Shown here: in pieces, positions 26,471-34,340 of the stretch
How positions within the stretch are numbered: position 1 is the stretch's first letter
Layout of the letters: each line of letters begins with the position of its first letter
NCBI GenBank assembly: GCA_023663705.1
Contig: JAMPGY010000006.1
Span: 66,247 to 115,056, forward strand
Reading direction: 5' to 3'
DNA length: 48,810 nucleotides
Source of the DNA: Clostridium sp.
Lineage (GTDB): Bacteria; Bacteroidota; Bacteroidia; Bacteroidales; Bacteroidaceae
The notes under the pieces: model-generated
The model's input: only the letters and a program-made list of their open reading frames with translations
What the model was told of the DNA's origin: nothing
Database searches by the model: none
Made by a program: the position numbers and the translations under genes

Positions 26471-27658
26471 TCAGGCAAACACCTGGCGGATGCGCTCCAG
26501 TGCCTCGGCCATCTTGTCGTCTTTGGCGCAGAGTGAGATGCGGATGTAGCGCTTGCCGTTGCTGCCGAAGATGAATCCCGGCGTGATGAATACGTGTGCC
26601 TCGTGGAGCACCCGCTCGGTCAGCTGTTCGGCATCGGCGTAGCTGTCGGGGATGCGTCCCCACAGGAACATGCCCACTTGGGCGGGGTCGAACGTACAGC
26701 CGAGTGTCGTCATAATCTCCTCGGCCAGTGCGCGACGCTTGGCATAGGTGGTGATGTTGGCCTGCTCGTGCCAATCGTCGTCGTTGCTATAGGCCTCGGC
26801 TGCGGCCAGTTGCAGCGGGCGGAACGTGCCCGAGTCTATGTTGCTCTTCACTTTCACAATCCAGCTGACAAACTCGGCGTTGGTGGCCAGCATGCCCACA
26901 CGCCAGCCCGGCATGTTGTGGCTCTTGCTCATGGAGTTGAACTCGATGCAGCATTCTTTGGCGCCTTCCACCTGGAGCAGACTCATGGGACGGCGGTTGA
27001 GGATGAGGCTGTAGGGGTTGTCGTTGACCACCACGATGTCATGGCGGCGGGCGAAGTCCACCAGCCGTTCGTACGTCTTCAATTGTGCATCGGCGCCGGT
27101 AGGCATGTTGGGATAGTTGGTCCACATCATCTTCACACGCGAGAGATCCATGTGCTCCAGTGCCTCAAAGTCCGGTTGCCATCCGTTTTCCGGTGTCAGG
27201 TCGTAGTTCACGATGTCGCTGCCCAGGATGCGGTTGAGCGAGGTGTAGGTGGGGTAGCCGGGGTTGGGCACCAGCACCTGGTCGCCGGGATTTACAAAGG
27301 CCAATGTGACGTGCAGTATGCCCTCTTTGGATCCGATGAGCGGTTGTATCTCCGTCTTCGGGTCGAGCGTCACGCCGTAGCGCCGCCGGTAGAATCCGGC
27401 CATGGCCTCTTTCAGTTCCGGTATGCCCACCGTGGGCTGGTAGCCGTGGGTGTCCGGTCGGCGTGCCTGCTCGCACAGTGTCTCTATGGTGCGCGGCGAG
27501 GGGGGCATGTCGGGACTGCCGATGGCCAGACTGATGACGTTGAGCCCTTCGGTATTCATGCGTGCCACTTCTTTTCCTTTCACGGAGAAGTAGTACTCGT
27601 TGACGTGCGACAGGCGGTCGGCCGGCTGTATGCCGGGGTTATAAACTTTGTTTTCCAT
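26471..27658 (-). CDS. PLP-dependent class I/II aminotransferase (aromatic pathway)
   Basis: This 395-residue fold-type I aminotransferase has the PLP lysine Lys245 in NSMSKSHNMPGWRVG, with Asp213 in VNDNPYS to bind the pyridine nitrogen, and PNMPTG and GSKEG contacts. Its place between pheA and the DAHP synthase gene suggests that it transaminates phenylpyruvate and 4-hydroxyphenylpyruvate to Phe and Tyr, or makes arogenate from prephenate; the sequence alone does not separate these. The start overlaps the pheA stop by 20 nt, and it ends 35 nt before the next gene. Diaminopimelate aminotransferases look similar, so the role rests partly on context. Confidence 0.9.
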   Translation of the reverse strand: MENKVYNPGIQPADRLSHVNEYYFSVKGKEVARMNTEGLNVISLAIGSPDMPPSPRTIETLCEQARRPDTHGYQPTVGIPELKEAMAGFYRRRYGVTLDPKTEIQPLIGSKEGILHVTLAFVNPGDQVLVPNPGYPTYTSLNRILGSDIVNYDLTPENGWQPDFEALEHMDLSRVKMMWTNYPNMPTGADAQLKTYERLVDFARRHDIVVVNDNPYSLILNRRPMSLLQVEGAKECCIEFNSMSKSHNMPGWRVGMLATNAEFVSWIVKVKSNIDSGTFRPLQLAAAEAYSNDDDWHEQANITTYAKRRALAEEIMTTLGCTFDPAQVGMFLWGRIPDSYADAEQLTERVLHEAHVFITPGFIFGSNGKRYIRISLCAKDDKMAEALERIRQVFA

Positions 27659-28481
27659 CGGTATATTCTCCTAATATTTTAAGTTCTTGGGTAAGCGGTA
27701 TGATGGCATCGATGCCTTGGGTGTAGCGGGTGTAGTCCTCGAAACTCAGGTCGATGTAGAACATATATTGCCATTCCTTGCCGATGATGGGCAACGACTG
27801 GATTTTGGTGAGGTTCAGTTTGTAGAACGACAGGATGGAGAGCACCTGCGAGAGCGACCCCTCCTCGTGGGGTAGCGAGAACACCAGGCTCGCCTTGTTG
27901 CAGCTGCGGATGTCGCGCAACAGGTTGGCGCGGCGCGGATGGCAGAAGACGAGAAAGCGGGTGTAGTTGTGCTTGTTGGTCTCGATGCCTTCCTCCAGCA
28001 CCTTCATCCCGTAGAGCGGAGCCGCATACTTGGAGCAGATGGCGGCATGTCCGCGCAGGTGGCGGCGGCTGATGTTCTCGGCCGAGCCGGCTGTGTCCTC
28101 ACATTCCACCACCTTCATGTCGGCATGCCGGTTCAGAAACTCCCGGCACTGCATCAGAGCCACGGGATGGGAGTTTACCTCTGTGATGTCCTCCCAGTTG
28201 TCCTCCGGCAGGCACATGATGCTGTGTGAGATGCGCAGTTTGTGTTCGCCTATGATGGTGGCGCCGCTTTCGCGTAGCAGTTCGTAGTTGTGCAGCAGAC
28301 TGCCTGCTATGGTGTTCTCGATGGCCGCCATGCCTATCACGGTGGAGTCGGCCTCCATCTCGGCAAACACCTGTTCGAAGGTGGAGCAGCAGATGAGTTC
28401 AATGTCTTCATCTGCGAAGAAGCGGTGGGCTGCAATGTCGTGGTACGAGCCCTTGATACCTTGTATGGCTATTCGTTTCAT
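27639..28481 (-). CDS. pheA: Prephenate dehydratase with ACT domain
   Basis: This 280-residue cytosolic enzyme turns prephenate into phenylpyruvate. The catalytic domain (about 1-180) begins IAIQGIKGSYHDIAA, contains GMAAIENTIAGSLLHNYELL, and carries the conserved catalytic TRF motif in KHNYTRFLVF. The ACT domain (about 195-275) starts KASLVFSLPHEEGSLSQVL. The Phe-binding motif that is ESRP in many PheA proteins reads QSLP here, which might alter allosteric inhibition. It is a stand-alone dehydratase with no N-terminal mutase, because the mutase is fused to DAHP synthase downstream. It is the first structural gene after the aromatic leader attenuator. Confidence 0.95.
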   Translation of the reverse strand: MKRIAIQGIKGSYHDIAAHRFFADEDIELICCSTFEQVFAEMEADSTVIGMAAIENTIAGSLLHNYELLRESGATIIGEHKLRISHSIMCLPEDNWEDITEVNSHPVALMQCREFLNRHADMKVVECEDTAGSAENISRRHLRGHAAICSKYAAPLYGMKVLEEGIETNKHNYTRFLVFCHPRRANLLRDIRSCNKASLVFSLPHEEGSLSQVLSILSFYKLNLTKIQSLPIIGKEWQYMFYIDLSFEDYTRYTQGIDAIIPLTQELKILGEYTDGKQSL

Positions 28482-28503
28482 TCCGTTGTCTTTCCGTTCT
28501 GTT

Positions 28504-28536
28504 CAAACAAAAAATCCCGCTCATTGGAGCGGGATT
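28504..28536 (-). terminator. Attenuator terminator of the pheA operon
   Basis: On the minus strand AATCCCGCTC (28527-28536), loop CAAT and GAGCGGGATT (28513-28522) form a perfect 10-bp GC-rich stem. It runs into TTTTTTGTTTG. It lies 23 nt before the pheA ATG, downstream of the leader peptide stop. Confidence 0.9.
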
Positions 28537-28595
28537 CTGTCTTTATGTTCTTTTAGGCTTTACACTGACTTTAAAGGTATATAACTTCCCGCTCC
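28526..28595 (-). promoter_or_regulatory. Antiterminator pairing region of the pheA leader
   Basis: GGAGCGGGA inside the leader ORF (28587-28595, minus strand) is exactly complementary over nine bases to TCCCGCTCC (28526-28534), which contains the 5' arm of the terminator. The two pairings are mutually exclusive. The upstream copy sits about 14 nt before the leader stop, where a ribosome finishing the leader would cover it, whereas a ribosome stalled earlier at the aromatic codons would leave it free. Confidence 0.8.
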
Positions 28596-28660
28596 ACTTT
28601 GTTGCTAAAGTAGAAATAATAAAAGAAGTAAAAGAATGCCTTTTCCAGTAGAGCCTTCAT
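28571..28660 (-). CDS. Phe/Tyr-rich leader peptide of the pheA operon
   Basis: This 29-codon ORF has ATG at 28658-28660 and TAA at 28571-28573. Residues 9-18 read FFYFFYYFYF, six Phe and four Tyr in an unbroken run, which is far beyond chance. Another Tyr is at position 28. It lies 26 nt after a good -7 box and is followed by overlapping antiterminator and terminator structures. The arrangement is that of a translational attenuator: shortage of charged tRNA-Phe or tRNA-Tyr stalls the ribosome on the aromatic run and lets the downstream operon be transcribed. No conserved protein function is expected for the peptide itself. Confidence 0.92.
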   Translation of the reverse strand: MKALLEKAFFYFFYYFYFSNKVEREVIYL

Positions 28661-28686
28661 CTTTCAGTTGTTTTTGTTATCGCTTG

Positions 28687-28718
28687 CAAATATAGAACTT
28701 TTTAATATTCCATCCCAA
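28687..28718 (-). promoter_or_regulatory. Promoter of the pheA operon
   Basis: On the minus strand the -7 box is TATATTTG (28687-28694) and a -33-like TTGG lies at 28715-28718 with a 20-nt spacer. Transcription would start about 20 nt before the leader ATG. The sequence between 28719 and 28786 shows nothing else recognisable. Confidence 0.7.
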
Positions 28719-28786
28719 TGTTTTGCTGCTTTTTTTATGCTTCACGATGCTTTCCCTTTATTTTGTTAAGCATATACGGCGTTTCC

Positions 28787-29761
28787 TCAGAACTGGAAGG
28801 GGTTCTGTGCCCGATACTGCTCGTTCATCTCCTGTTCCACGTTGGTGTAGTTGCCGTCCAGTGTCTTGCCCTCTTCCGGTGCCAGTTCGAGTGCTTTCTT
28901 CAGGTCGTCCATAGCGCCCTGCTTGTCGTTGAGCTGCAGCCGTATGCGTCCCCGTTCCTTATAGGCTTCGGCAAAGTCGGGAACCAGTTCGATGCCCTCT
29001 TCCAGCACCTGCAGCGAGCGGTCGGCTTGGCGGTTGGCGTCATACGTCTCGCTCAGGGCAATGTAGACAGGGCGGTGGAACGGGTTCAAGTCTTTCACCT
29101 TATTATAATAGGTGATGGCCTCCTCCGGCCGGTTCTGCAGTTGCAGCAACTGTCCTTTCATCATCAGGCTCTCCTCGCTGTCGCCGAAGTGTTCCAGCAG
29201 ATAGTCGGTGTCCTTTTCAGCTTCGGCCAACTGCCCCATCTCCTTCAGCACCTCGGCTCTTTTCAGGTAAGCCCTGTCCGATTCGGGAGCTTTCTGCACG
29301 GCTTGCGTCAGCGCCACGATGGCCTCGATGAAGCGTCCCATGGCGGCGTAGGCTTGTCCGTTCAGCAGATGCACTTCGGCCTGCAGCTCTTCGCTTCCGT
29401 CTGCGTGACTGCCGGCCTCAATGGCCTTCTCGTAGTTCTTCAGTTGGAACTCTGTCTGTGCCAGAGCCAGCCACAGGTTCGGATTGTTGGGGATGCGTGC
29501 GGTCAGCTGCTCCAAGGTGTCGCAGGCTTCCTGTGTGCGTCCGCTCATCAGATAGGCTTGTGCCAGTCCAGTTTCCGCCTCGTCATCCGATTGGATGCCG
29601 AGTGCTTGTTCAAAGCACTTGGCGGCATAGTCTGCCTGGTGCATGCTCAGCGCCCTCAGTCCGTCGTGTTTCAGAATGTTGAAATTACGCGTCTGCTGTC
29701 TAGCTTCCTTCTCTTCGGCGCTCTCTTCCTGTCCGCCGAACAATGCTTTCAAAAATCCCAT
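28787..29761 (-). CDS. Tetratricopeptide-repeat protein
   Basis: This 324-residue protein has no signal peptide. Its N-terminus reads MGFLKALFGGQEESAEEKEARQ and may be amphipathic. From about residue 25 there is a chain of 34-residue TPR motifs with the usual W/L-G-Y-A-F-A-P spacing (for example AKCFEQALGIQSDDEAETGLAQAYLMSGR and AITYYNKVKDLNPFHRPVYIALSETYDANRQ), about eight in all. TPRs are protein-interaction scaffolds, and no partner can be read from the neighbours. I used the ATG at 29761 because the upstream start at 29767 is a TTG only two codons earlier. Confidence 0.88.
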   Translation of the reverse strand: MGFLKALFGGQEESAEEKEARQQTRNFNILKHDGLRALSMHQADYAAKCFEQALGIQSDDEAETGLAQAYLMSGRTQEACDTLEQLTARIPNNPNLWLALAQTEFQLKNYEKAIEAGSHADGSEELQAEVHLLNGQAYAAMGRFIEAIVALTQAVQKAPESDRAYLKRAEVLKEMGQLAEAEKDTDYLLEHFGDSEESLMMKGQLLQLQNRPEEAITYYNKVKDLNPFHRPVYIALSETYDANRQADRSLQVLEEGIELVPDFAEAYKERGRIRLQLNDKQGAMDDLKKALELAPEEGKTLDGNYTNVEQEMNEQYRAQNPFQF

Positions 29762-29775
29762 GTCCAATACGTTCT

Positions 29776-29795
29776 TATCTTTGTGGACAAAGATA
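29776..29795 (-). promoter_or_regulatory. Palindromic promoter element of the TPR gene
   Basis: TATCTTTG (29776-29783) and CAAAGATA (29788-29795) form an 8-bp inverted repeat with a 4-nt spacer, so a -7 box points both ways. The minus-strand copy at 29788-29795 is placed to serve the TPR gene. No gene starts on the plus strand nearby. Confidence 0.6.
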
Positions 29796-29833
29796 AATAA
29801 AAAGTGTCATACTGGGAGTGGATGCGTGCAGTT

Positions 29834-30961
29834 TTATACCTTCAGGTAGATGCGCAGGCGGTGGAGCATGTACAGCAATAGCCAGCAGGTGAACGTATAT
29901 CCGAGCGCATATACCAGGAGGCGGGTATTCTCGGGCATTAGCCGTTGCAGTCCGCCGAAAAGCGCCAGACTAGTATGGCGGAAGTCGATAAACTCCTGCG
30001 CCAGGTAGATGGTGATGGAGTTGAGGCCGATGACGGTGAAGACGTAGCTCCATCGTCGCCATCCGCGCACGTCTATAATGTAGTGGAACAGGGCAAACAG
30101 CATGAGTGACCATCCACCGGATACACAGACAAAGGAGCTTGTCCACAGGTATTTGTTGATGGGGAAAACGGTGTTCCACACTGTGCCGACGGCCAGCAGG
30201 GCGAGTCCGGAACCTCCCATCAGCAGGCATTTGCGCGTGTCGCTTATCCGGAGATTATCCTTCACAAACCATCCTGTGAGCATGCCCAGCAGAGCGGTGG
30301 ACACGGCCGGCAGGGTGGAGAGCAGTCCTTCGGGGTCGTAGTTGCCGCCGTGGAGTGTGCCGGGCAACAGCAGGCGGTCGACATAGCAGGCTATGTTGCC
30401 CTGGGGCGTGAACGCATCCGCTCCCTGTGCATCGGGGGCGGGCACGAGGGCGAGTAGCGCCCAGTAGCCCAACAACAGTGTGGCGGCCGTGACAGTTGCC
30501 GTGCGCCACCCGCAGCGCATCCACACGAGTGCGCCCAGCATCCAGGCCAGTCCGATGCGGCCCAACACACTGGCGTAGCGCAGGGTGGCGAAGTCGAGGC
30601 TGAGCAGTCCGTTGTACACCACGCCCAGCACTACCAGGGTGAGTCCGCGCTTCACCACCTTGCGGGCAATGCGGCCGTCCGATGTCCCTTTGCTTCGTTG
30701 CGCGGCCAACGAGAAAGGAAACGAAATGCCGGCTATAAACAGGAAGAGCGGAAAGATAAGATCCTCAAAGCGGAACCCTTCGCCCCACGGGGCGTGATTC
30801 ATCTGTCGGGCTAATGTCTCCATCAGTGGGGTGGGGAAGCAGGTGGCCAGTCCGTAGACAATCAGTCCACCGCCCATGATGAAAAACATGTCCATGCCGC
30901 GCAGAGCGTCCAGCGAGTGCAGGCGGGCGGAAATTGTAGCGTTGTGTGTCTTCATATCCAT
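29834..30961 (-). CDS. DUF5009/NagX-like membrane acyltransferase
   Basis: This 375-residue membrane protein has about ten hydrophobic helices. It starts with the family motif RLHSLDALRGMDMFFIMGG and contains GEGFRFEDLIFPLFLFIAGISFPFSL, RIGLAWMLGALVW and FTVIGLNSITIYLAQEFIDFRH. The family is related to heparan-alpha-glucosaminide N-acetyltransferase, which moves an acetyl group across a membrane onto a sugar amine using a histidine; bacterial members are thought to act on amino sugars. In the window it stands alone with its own promoter, so the acceptor is unknown. Met3 is an equally possible start. Confidence 0.87.
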   Translation of the reverse strand: MDMKTHNATISARLHSLDALRGMDMFFIMGGGLIVYGLATCFPTPLMETLARQMNHAPWGEGFRFEDLIFPLFLFIAGISFPFSLAAQRSKGTSDGRIARKVVKRGLTLVVLGVVYNGLLSLDFATLRYASVLGRIGLAWMLGALVWMRCGWRTATVTAATLLLGYWALLALVPAPDAQGADAFTPQGNIACYVDRLLLPGTLHGGNYDPEGLLSTLPAVSTALLGMLTGWFVKDNLRISDTRKCLLMGGSGLALLAVGTVWNTVFPINKYLWTSSFVCVSGGWSLMLFALFHYIIDVRGWRRWSYVFTVIGLNSITIYLAQEFIDFRHTSLALFGGLQRLMPENTRLLVYALGYTFTCWLLLYMLHRLRIYLKV

Positions 30962-30981
30962 GATTTAAGGAATTAACGTTG

Positions 30982-31010
30982 CAAAGATAGTCATTTGATT
31001 CGTAATTCAA
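30982..31010 (-). promoter_or_regulatory. Promoter of the DUF5009-like gene
   Basis: TATCTTTG on the minus strand (30982-30989) with a TTG at 31008-31010, 18 nt upstream. It lies 21 nt before the ATG. The remaining 31011-31111 holds no feature I can support. Confidence 0.6.
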
Positions 31011-31111
31011 GACTTATCAATCACATTCAGGTATACGTATGTAGTGGGATTCGTGTAACGTTTACTTTGTTTTTACTTCCGTTGGGAGTAAGAACGGGTG
31101 TTTGGTAAATG

Positions 31112-31705
31112 TTATATCAGGTGGTTTATCGCCATATACTTCCACAGCGGGGCAGCCATCATGGCTTGGTGGAACTCATCGTTGCAGAGCAGGCGGATCA
31201 CCTCTTCCGGTTCCATCAGCACGATGCGTATGTCCTCCGATGTCTCGAGGTGCTGGCTGGAAATCTGTTCCACACCCACGGCCAGAAACGTGTGGCAGTA
31301 GTTGGTGCAGGCTCCGGCGTTGGGACTGATGGTCATGAAGTGGCTCCATTCGCCGCCGCCGAATCCGGTCTCCTCATACAACTCACGCTTAGCAGCCTCC
31401 ATGGTATCTTCACCCTTCTCCACACATCCGGCCGGAATTTCGTAGGCTGTCAGGTGTTGGGCGTGTCGGTATTGCCTTTCCATCAGGAACTTTCCGTCGC
31501 GTGTGATGGCGATGACGTTGCAAAACTCCGGATATTCCAGCACATAGAAATCCTTTATCTCCGCTCCTGTGGGCAGTTTCACGTGGTCGCGCCGGGCGGT
31601 GAGCCAGGGCTGATTGAAGAGATACTCCGATTCCAGGACCTCCCAGCTCATGTCGTTGTCGTCTGAATGATCGGTCATGTTTGTAGTTGGTTTCATGTAT
31701 TGCAT
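31112..31705 (-). CDS. NUDIX hydrolase, ADP-sugar pyrophosphatase-like
   Basis: This 197-residue cytosolic hydrolase has a complete Nudix box GCVEKGEDTMEAAKRELYEETGF (Gx5Ex7REUxEExGU). Before it lies ITRDGKFLMERQYRHAQHLTAYEIPAG, the pattern typical of ADP-ribose/ADP-sugar pyrophosphatases of the NudF type. After it comes SPNAGACTNYCHTFLAVGV. The likely reaction is hydrolysis of a nucleoside diphosphate sugar with Mg2+. The open frame extends to 31783, but a -7 box at 31732-31739 lies inside that part; I chose the first ATG after it, at 31705. ATGs at 31696 and 31678 are also possible. Confidence 0.85.
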   Translation of the reverse strand: MQYMKPTTNMTDHSDDNDMSWEVLESEYLFNQPWLTARRDHVKLPTGAEIKDFYVLEYPEFCNVIAITRDGKFLMERQYRHAQHLTAYEIPAGCVEKGEDTMEAAKRELYEETGFGGGEWSHFMTISPNAGACTNYCHTFLAVGVEQISSQHLETSEDIRIVLMEPEEVIRLLCNDEFHQAMMAAPLWKYMAINHLI

Positions 31706-31731
31706 CTGAATGTTTACGGTTTCAAAAATAA

Positions 31732-31739
31732 CAAATATA
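31732..31739 (-). promoter_or_regulatory. -7 box of the NUDIX gene
   Basis: TATATTTG on the minus strand fits TAnnTTTG and lies 27 nt before the chosen ATG. It rules out the longer reading frame. Confidence 0.55.
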
Positions 31740-31819
31740 ACTGAAAGGAAGCGTGCAGAAGGATGGGAAAAAGGCAAAAGCAAACAATGAATGGTCGTGG
31801 ACGACTGGAGGGAATAGGA

Positions 31820-32311
31820 TTACAGTATCTTCCGAGCAATCCAGGCGCAGGCTTCGGCGTCGGCCAGGGCATGATGGTGGTTTGCCATATTGAAACCGCA
31901 GGCGGCCGCTACGGTCTGCAACTGGTGATTGGGCAGGTGGCGTAGCGCACAGCGTGCGGTGCGGAGTGTGTCGTGAAACTCGTAGTCGGGGTAATCCATT
32001 CCATACACACGGAAGACTGCCCGCAGGCAGCCTTCGTCGAAGGGACTGTTGTGAGCCACCAAGGGAAGTCCGGCGATCAAGGGCTCTATCTGTTTCCAGA
32101 CTTTGGGAAATGACGGAGCATTTTCGGTATCCTTGCGGGTGAGACCGTGTATCCGCGAGCACCAATAGGTATAGTAGTTCGGTTCGGGATTGATGAGTGA
32201 GTAGAAAGAGTCGGTGATTACGCCCTCCCTCACGATGACAACTCCCACGGAGCATACCGAGGATCGTTCGTTGTTGGCCGTTTCAAAGTCGATGGTTGCA
32301 AAATCTTTCAT
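31820..32311 (-). CDS. DnaQ-like 3'-5' exonuclease (DEDDh)
   Basis: This 163-residue protein is a single exonuclease domain of the Pol III epsilon type. Motif Exo I is ATIDFETAN (catalytic Asp and Glu). Exo II is in LVAHNSPFDEGCL, and Exo III is HHALADAEACAWIA with the general-base histidine, so it is the DEDDh class. It has no polymerase-binding tail and is too short for a BRCT extension, so it is probably a stand-alone DNA or RNA trimming or proofreading enzyme. The open frame runs to 32395, but a -7 box at 32332-32339 and the conserved start MKDFATIDFET place the ATG at 32311. Confidence 0.9.
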   Translation of the reverse strand: MKDFATIDFETANNERSSVCSVGVVIVREGVITDSFYSLINPEPNYYTYWCSRIHGLTRKDTENAPSFPKVWKQIEPLIAGLPLVAHNSPFDEGCLRAVFRVYGMDYPDYEFHDTLRTARCALRHLPNHQLQTVAAACGFNMANHHHALADAEACAWIARKIL

Positions 32312-32331
32312 TGGGATGTCCGATTGGTTTG

Positions 32332-32339
32332 CAAATATA
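32332..32339 (-). promoter_or_regulatory. -7 box of the exonuclease gene
   Basis: TATATTTG on the minus strand, 20 nt before the ATG at 32311. It sits in the short gap after the metal ATPase gene. Confidence 0.55.
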
Positions 32340-32384
32340 CTAAAATGGCCGGATGTAGACGCTGCGTCAGAGTTGTTTTCAGAA

Positions 32385-34340
32385 TCATTCTGCACGCGTG
32401 TAGAGAATGCGCATGGAGTTGATCACGGCCAGCAGCGCCACTCCCACATCAGCAAACACGGCTCCCCAAAGCGAGGCAAAACCCAGGGCACCGGCAATAA
32501 GGATGACCGCCTTGGCGCCGATGGCACCGATGACGTTTTGCCGGACGATGCGTCCGGTGGTGCGTCCGATCCGGATAGCGGTGGCCACCTTGTGGGGCTG
32601 GTCGGTCTGGATGACGATGTCAGCACTCTCGATGGCGGCGTCCGAGCCCAAACCTCCCATGGCGATGCCTACATGGCTCAGCGCCAGCACGGGTGCGTCG
32701 TTCATGCCGTCGCCCACAAAAGCCACGGTGTGTCCCTTGGCTGTGAGTTGTTCAATGTGCTGTGCTTTGTCTGCCGGCAGCAATCCTCCGTGAGCCTGTT
32801 GTATGGCCAGTTTCCGGGCATATTTATCCACCACTTCCTGCTTGTCTCCCGACAGCAGATGGATGCTTCGGATGCCCAGTTCGTGTAGACTGCGGATGGT
32901 TGCAACGGCGTCCTCTTTCAGTGTGTCGTCAAGCAGCAAGGCTCCGGCAAAAGTTCCGTTGAGGGCACAGGCAACAACTGTGGCGCGGCTTCGGATAATG
33001 TCATCCGGTACGGCGATACCCCTTTGCGCCAACAAACTGATATTGCCGGCCAGCACGTTCTGTCCGTTCGCCACGGCTTCTATGCCATAGCCGGCAATCT
33101 CCGTCATGCTCTCCACTTTACATTCGGTAAAATTGTGTCGGTTTGCATAGCGTACCACGGCGCGTGCCACGGGGTGTGTGCTTGCTTCCTCCACAGTTCG
33201 CAGGATGCCTAGCAGTTTTTCCTCATTGATGCCCGGGGCTGTCTGTACGGCTGTGACTTCAAACGTTCCCTGTGTGAGGGTGCCTGTTTTGTCAAAGGCC
33301 ACACTGTCCACGTGTGCGACGGCATCCAGATAATTTCCTCCTTTGAACAAAATGCCCGTCCGGGATGCCGCACCGATGCCGGCGAAGTAGCCCAGCGGTA
33401 CGCTGATCACCAAGGCGCAGGGGCAGGAGATGACCAGAAAGACCAAACCGCGGTAGAGCCAGTCTGTGAAGAGGTATGGGAAGGGAAATGCCAGTGACAC
33501 TAAGGCGGGAAGAACGACGATGAGTGCGGCCAGCAGGATTACCACCGGAGTGTATATGCGCGCGAAGCGCCGGATGAAGAGCTCGGCCGGAGCCTTGCGC
33601 TCCGATGCATCCTTCACCAGATGGAGAATGCGTGCCAAAGCGCTTTTGTCGTAGGGCCGGAGAATGGTCAGGCACACAGGATGGTCGCTGCTGATCATGC
33701 CGGCCAGCACTTCATCACCAGCTTTCATGGTTCGGGGCATACTTTCACCTGTCAGGGCGGACGTGTCGAATGAGGCGTATCCGTCTTGTAACACGCCGTC
33801 CAATGGAACCCGTTCGCCGGTTCTCACTTCGATTCGTTCGCCCACTTTCACGGTTTTCGGTGATGCTTCCACGTAGCCCCCGTCTCGCCATACACGGGTT
33901 TGTTCGGGGCGCACGTCCAGCAGTTGCCCGATGTTGCGTGTGGCACGGTCCACGGCTTTGTGTTGAAGAGTCTCGCCCACGGTGTAGAACAGCAGGACGG
34001 CCACCGCCTCCGGATATTCCCCGATGGCAAAAGCCCCGACGGCGGCCACGACCATCAGTGTGAACTCGTTGAATACATCTTTGCGGCATATCGCCTCCAC
34101 GGCTTTTTGCAAGACGGGAAGTCCCACCACGGCTGCGGCTGCCAAATACCACCACGGCCGCATCCACGGCATGCCGCTCACGAACCATTCGGTGTGATCC
34201 ACCGTCAGTCCGATGATCAGCAGCAGGAACGACAGCGAGGGGCGCCAAGTACCGCCTTGTTCGGTTTCATGTTCGTGATGATGTCCGCAGCAGTCTGTCT
34301 GTCGGCACAGTTCTCTCTCATGTGTATGCTTTTTTTTCAT
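32385..34340 (-). CDS. P1B-type heavy-metal ATPase (Zn/Cd/Co/Pb exporter type)
   Basis: This 651-residue inner-membrane pump has the actuator motif LTGES (196-200), the transmembrane metal motif CPC (306-308) in VISCPCALVISVP, the phosphorylation site DKTGT (Asp350) and the ATP-hinge region GDGMNDAPVLA. The C-terminal TM8 region reads QNVIGAIGAKAVILI, where Zn/Cd pumps carry a conserved Lys and a Asp that also appears in FADVGVALLAVINSMRIL. There is no N-terminal HMA domain; residues 5-26 instead hold a His/Cys-rich stretch (HTHERELC, CCGHHHEHE). It should export Zn, Cd or similar ions. The start at 34340 is preferred over 34388 because a -7 box lies at 34364. Confidence 0.93.
   Translation of the reverse strand: MKKKHTHERELCRQTDCCGHHHEHETEQGGTWRPSLSFLLLIIGLTVDHTEWFVSGMPWMRPWWYLAAAAVVGLPVLQKAVEAICRKDVFNEFTLMVVAAVGAFAIGEYPEAVAVLLFYTVGETLQHKAVDRATRNIGQLLDVRPEQTRVWRDGGYVEASPKTVKVGERIEVRTGERVPLDGVLQDGYASFDTSALTGESMPRTMKAGDEVLAGMISSDHPVCLTILRPYDKSALARILHLVKDASERKAPAELFIRRFARIYTPVVILLAALIVVLPALVSLAFPFPYLFTDWLYRGLVFLVISCPCALVISVPLGYFAGIGAASRTGILFKGGNYLDAVAHVDSVAFDKTGTLTQGTFEVTAVQTAPGINEEKLLGILRTVEEASTHPVARAVVRYANRHNFTECKVESMTEIAGYGIEAVANGQNVLAGNISLLAQRGIAVPDDIIRSRATVVACALNGTFAGALLLDDTLKEDAVATIRSLHELGIRSIHLLSGDKQEVVDKYARKLAIQQAHGGLLPADKAQHIEQLTAKGHTVAFVGDGMNDAPVLALSHVGIAMGGLGSDAAIESADIVIQTDQPHKVATAIRIGRTTGRIVRQNVIGAIGAKAVILIAGALGFASLWGAVFADVGVALLAVINSMRILYTRAE

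Noticed and set aside
26436-26774. Upstream extension of the DAHP synthase frame
   Set aside because: It overlaps the end of the aminotransferase gene on the same strand and has an Arg/His-rich out-of-frame composition; the ATG at 26435 starts the family N-terminus.
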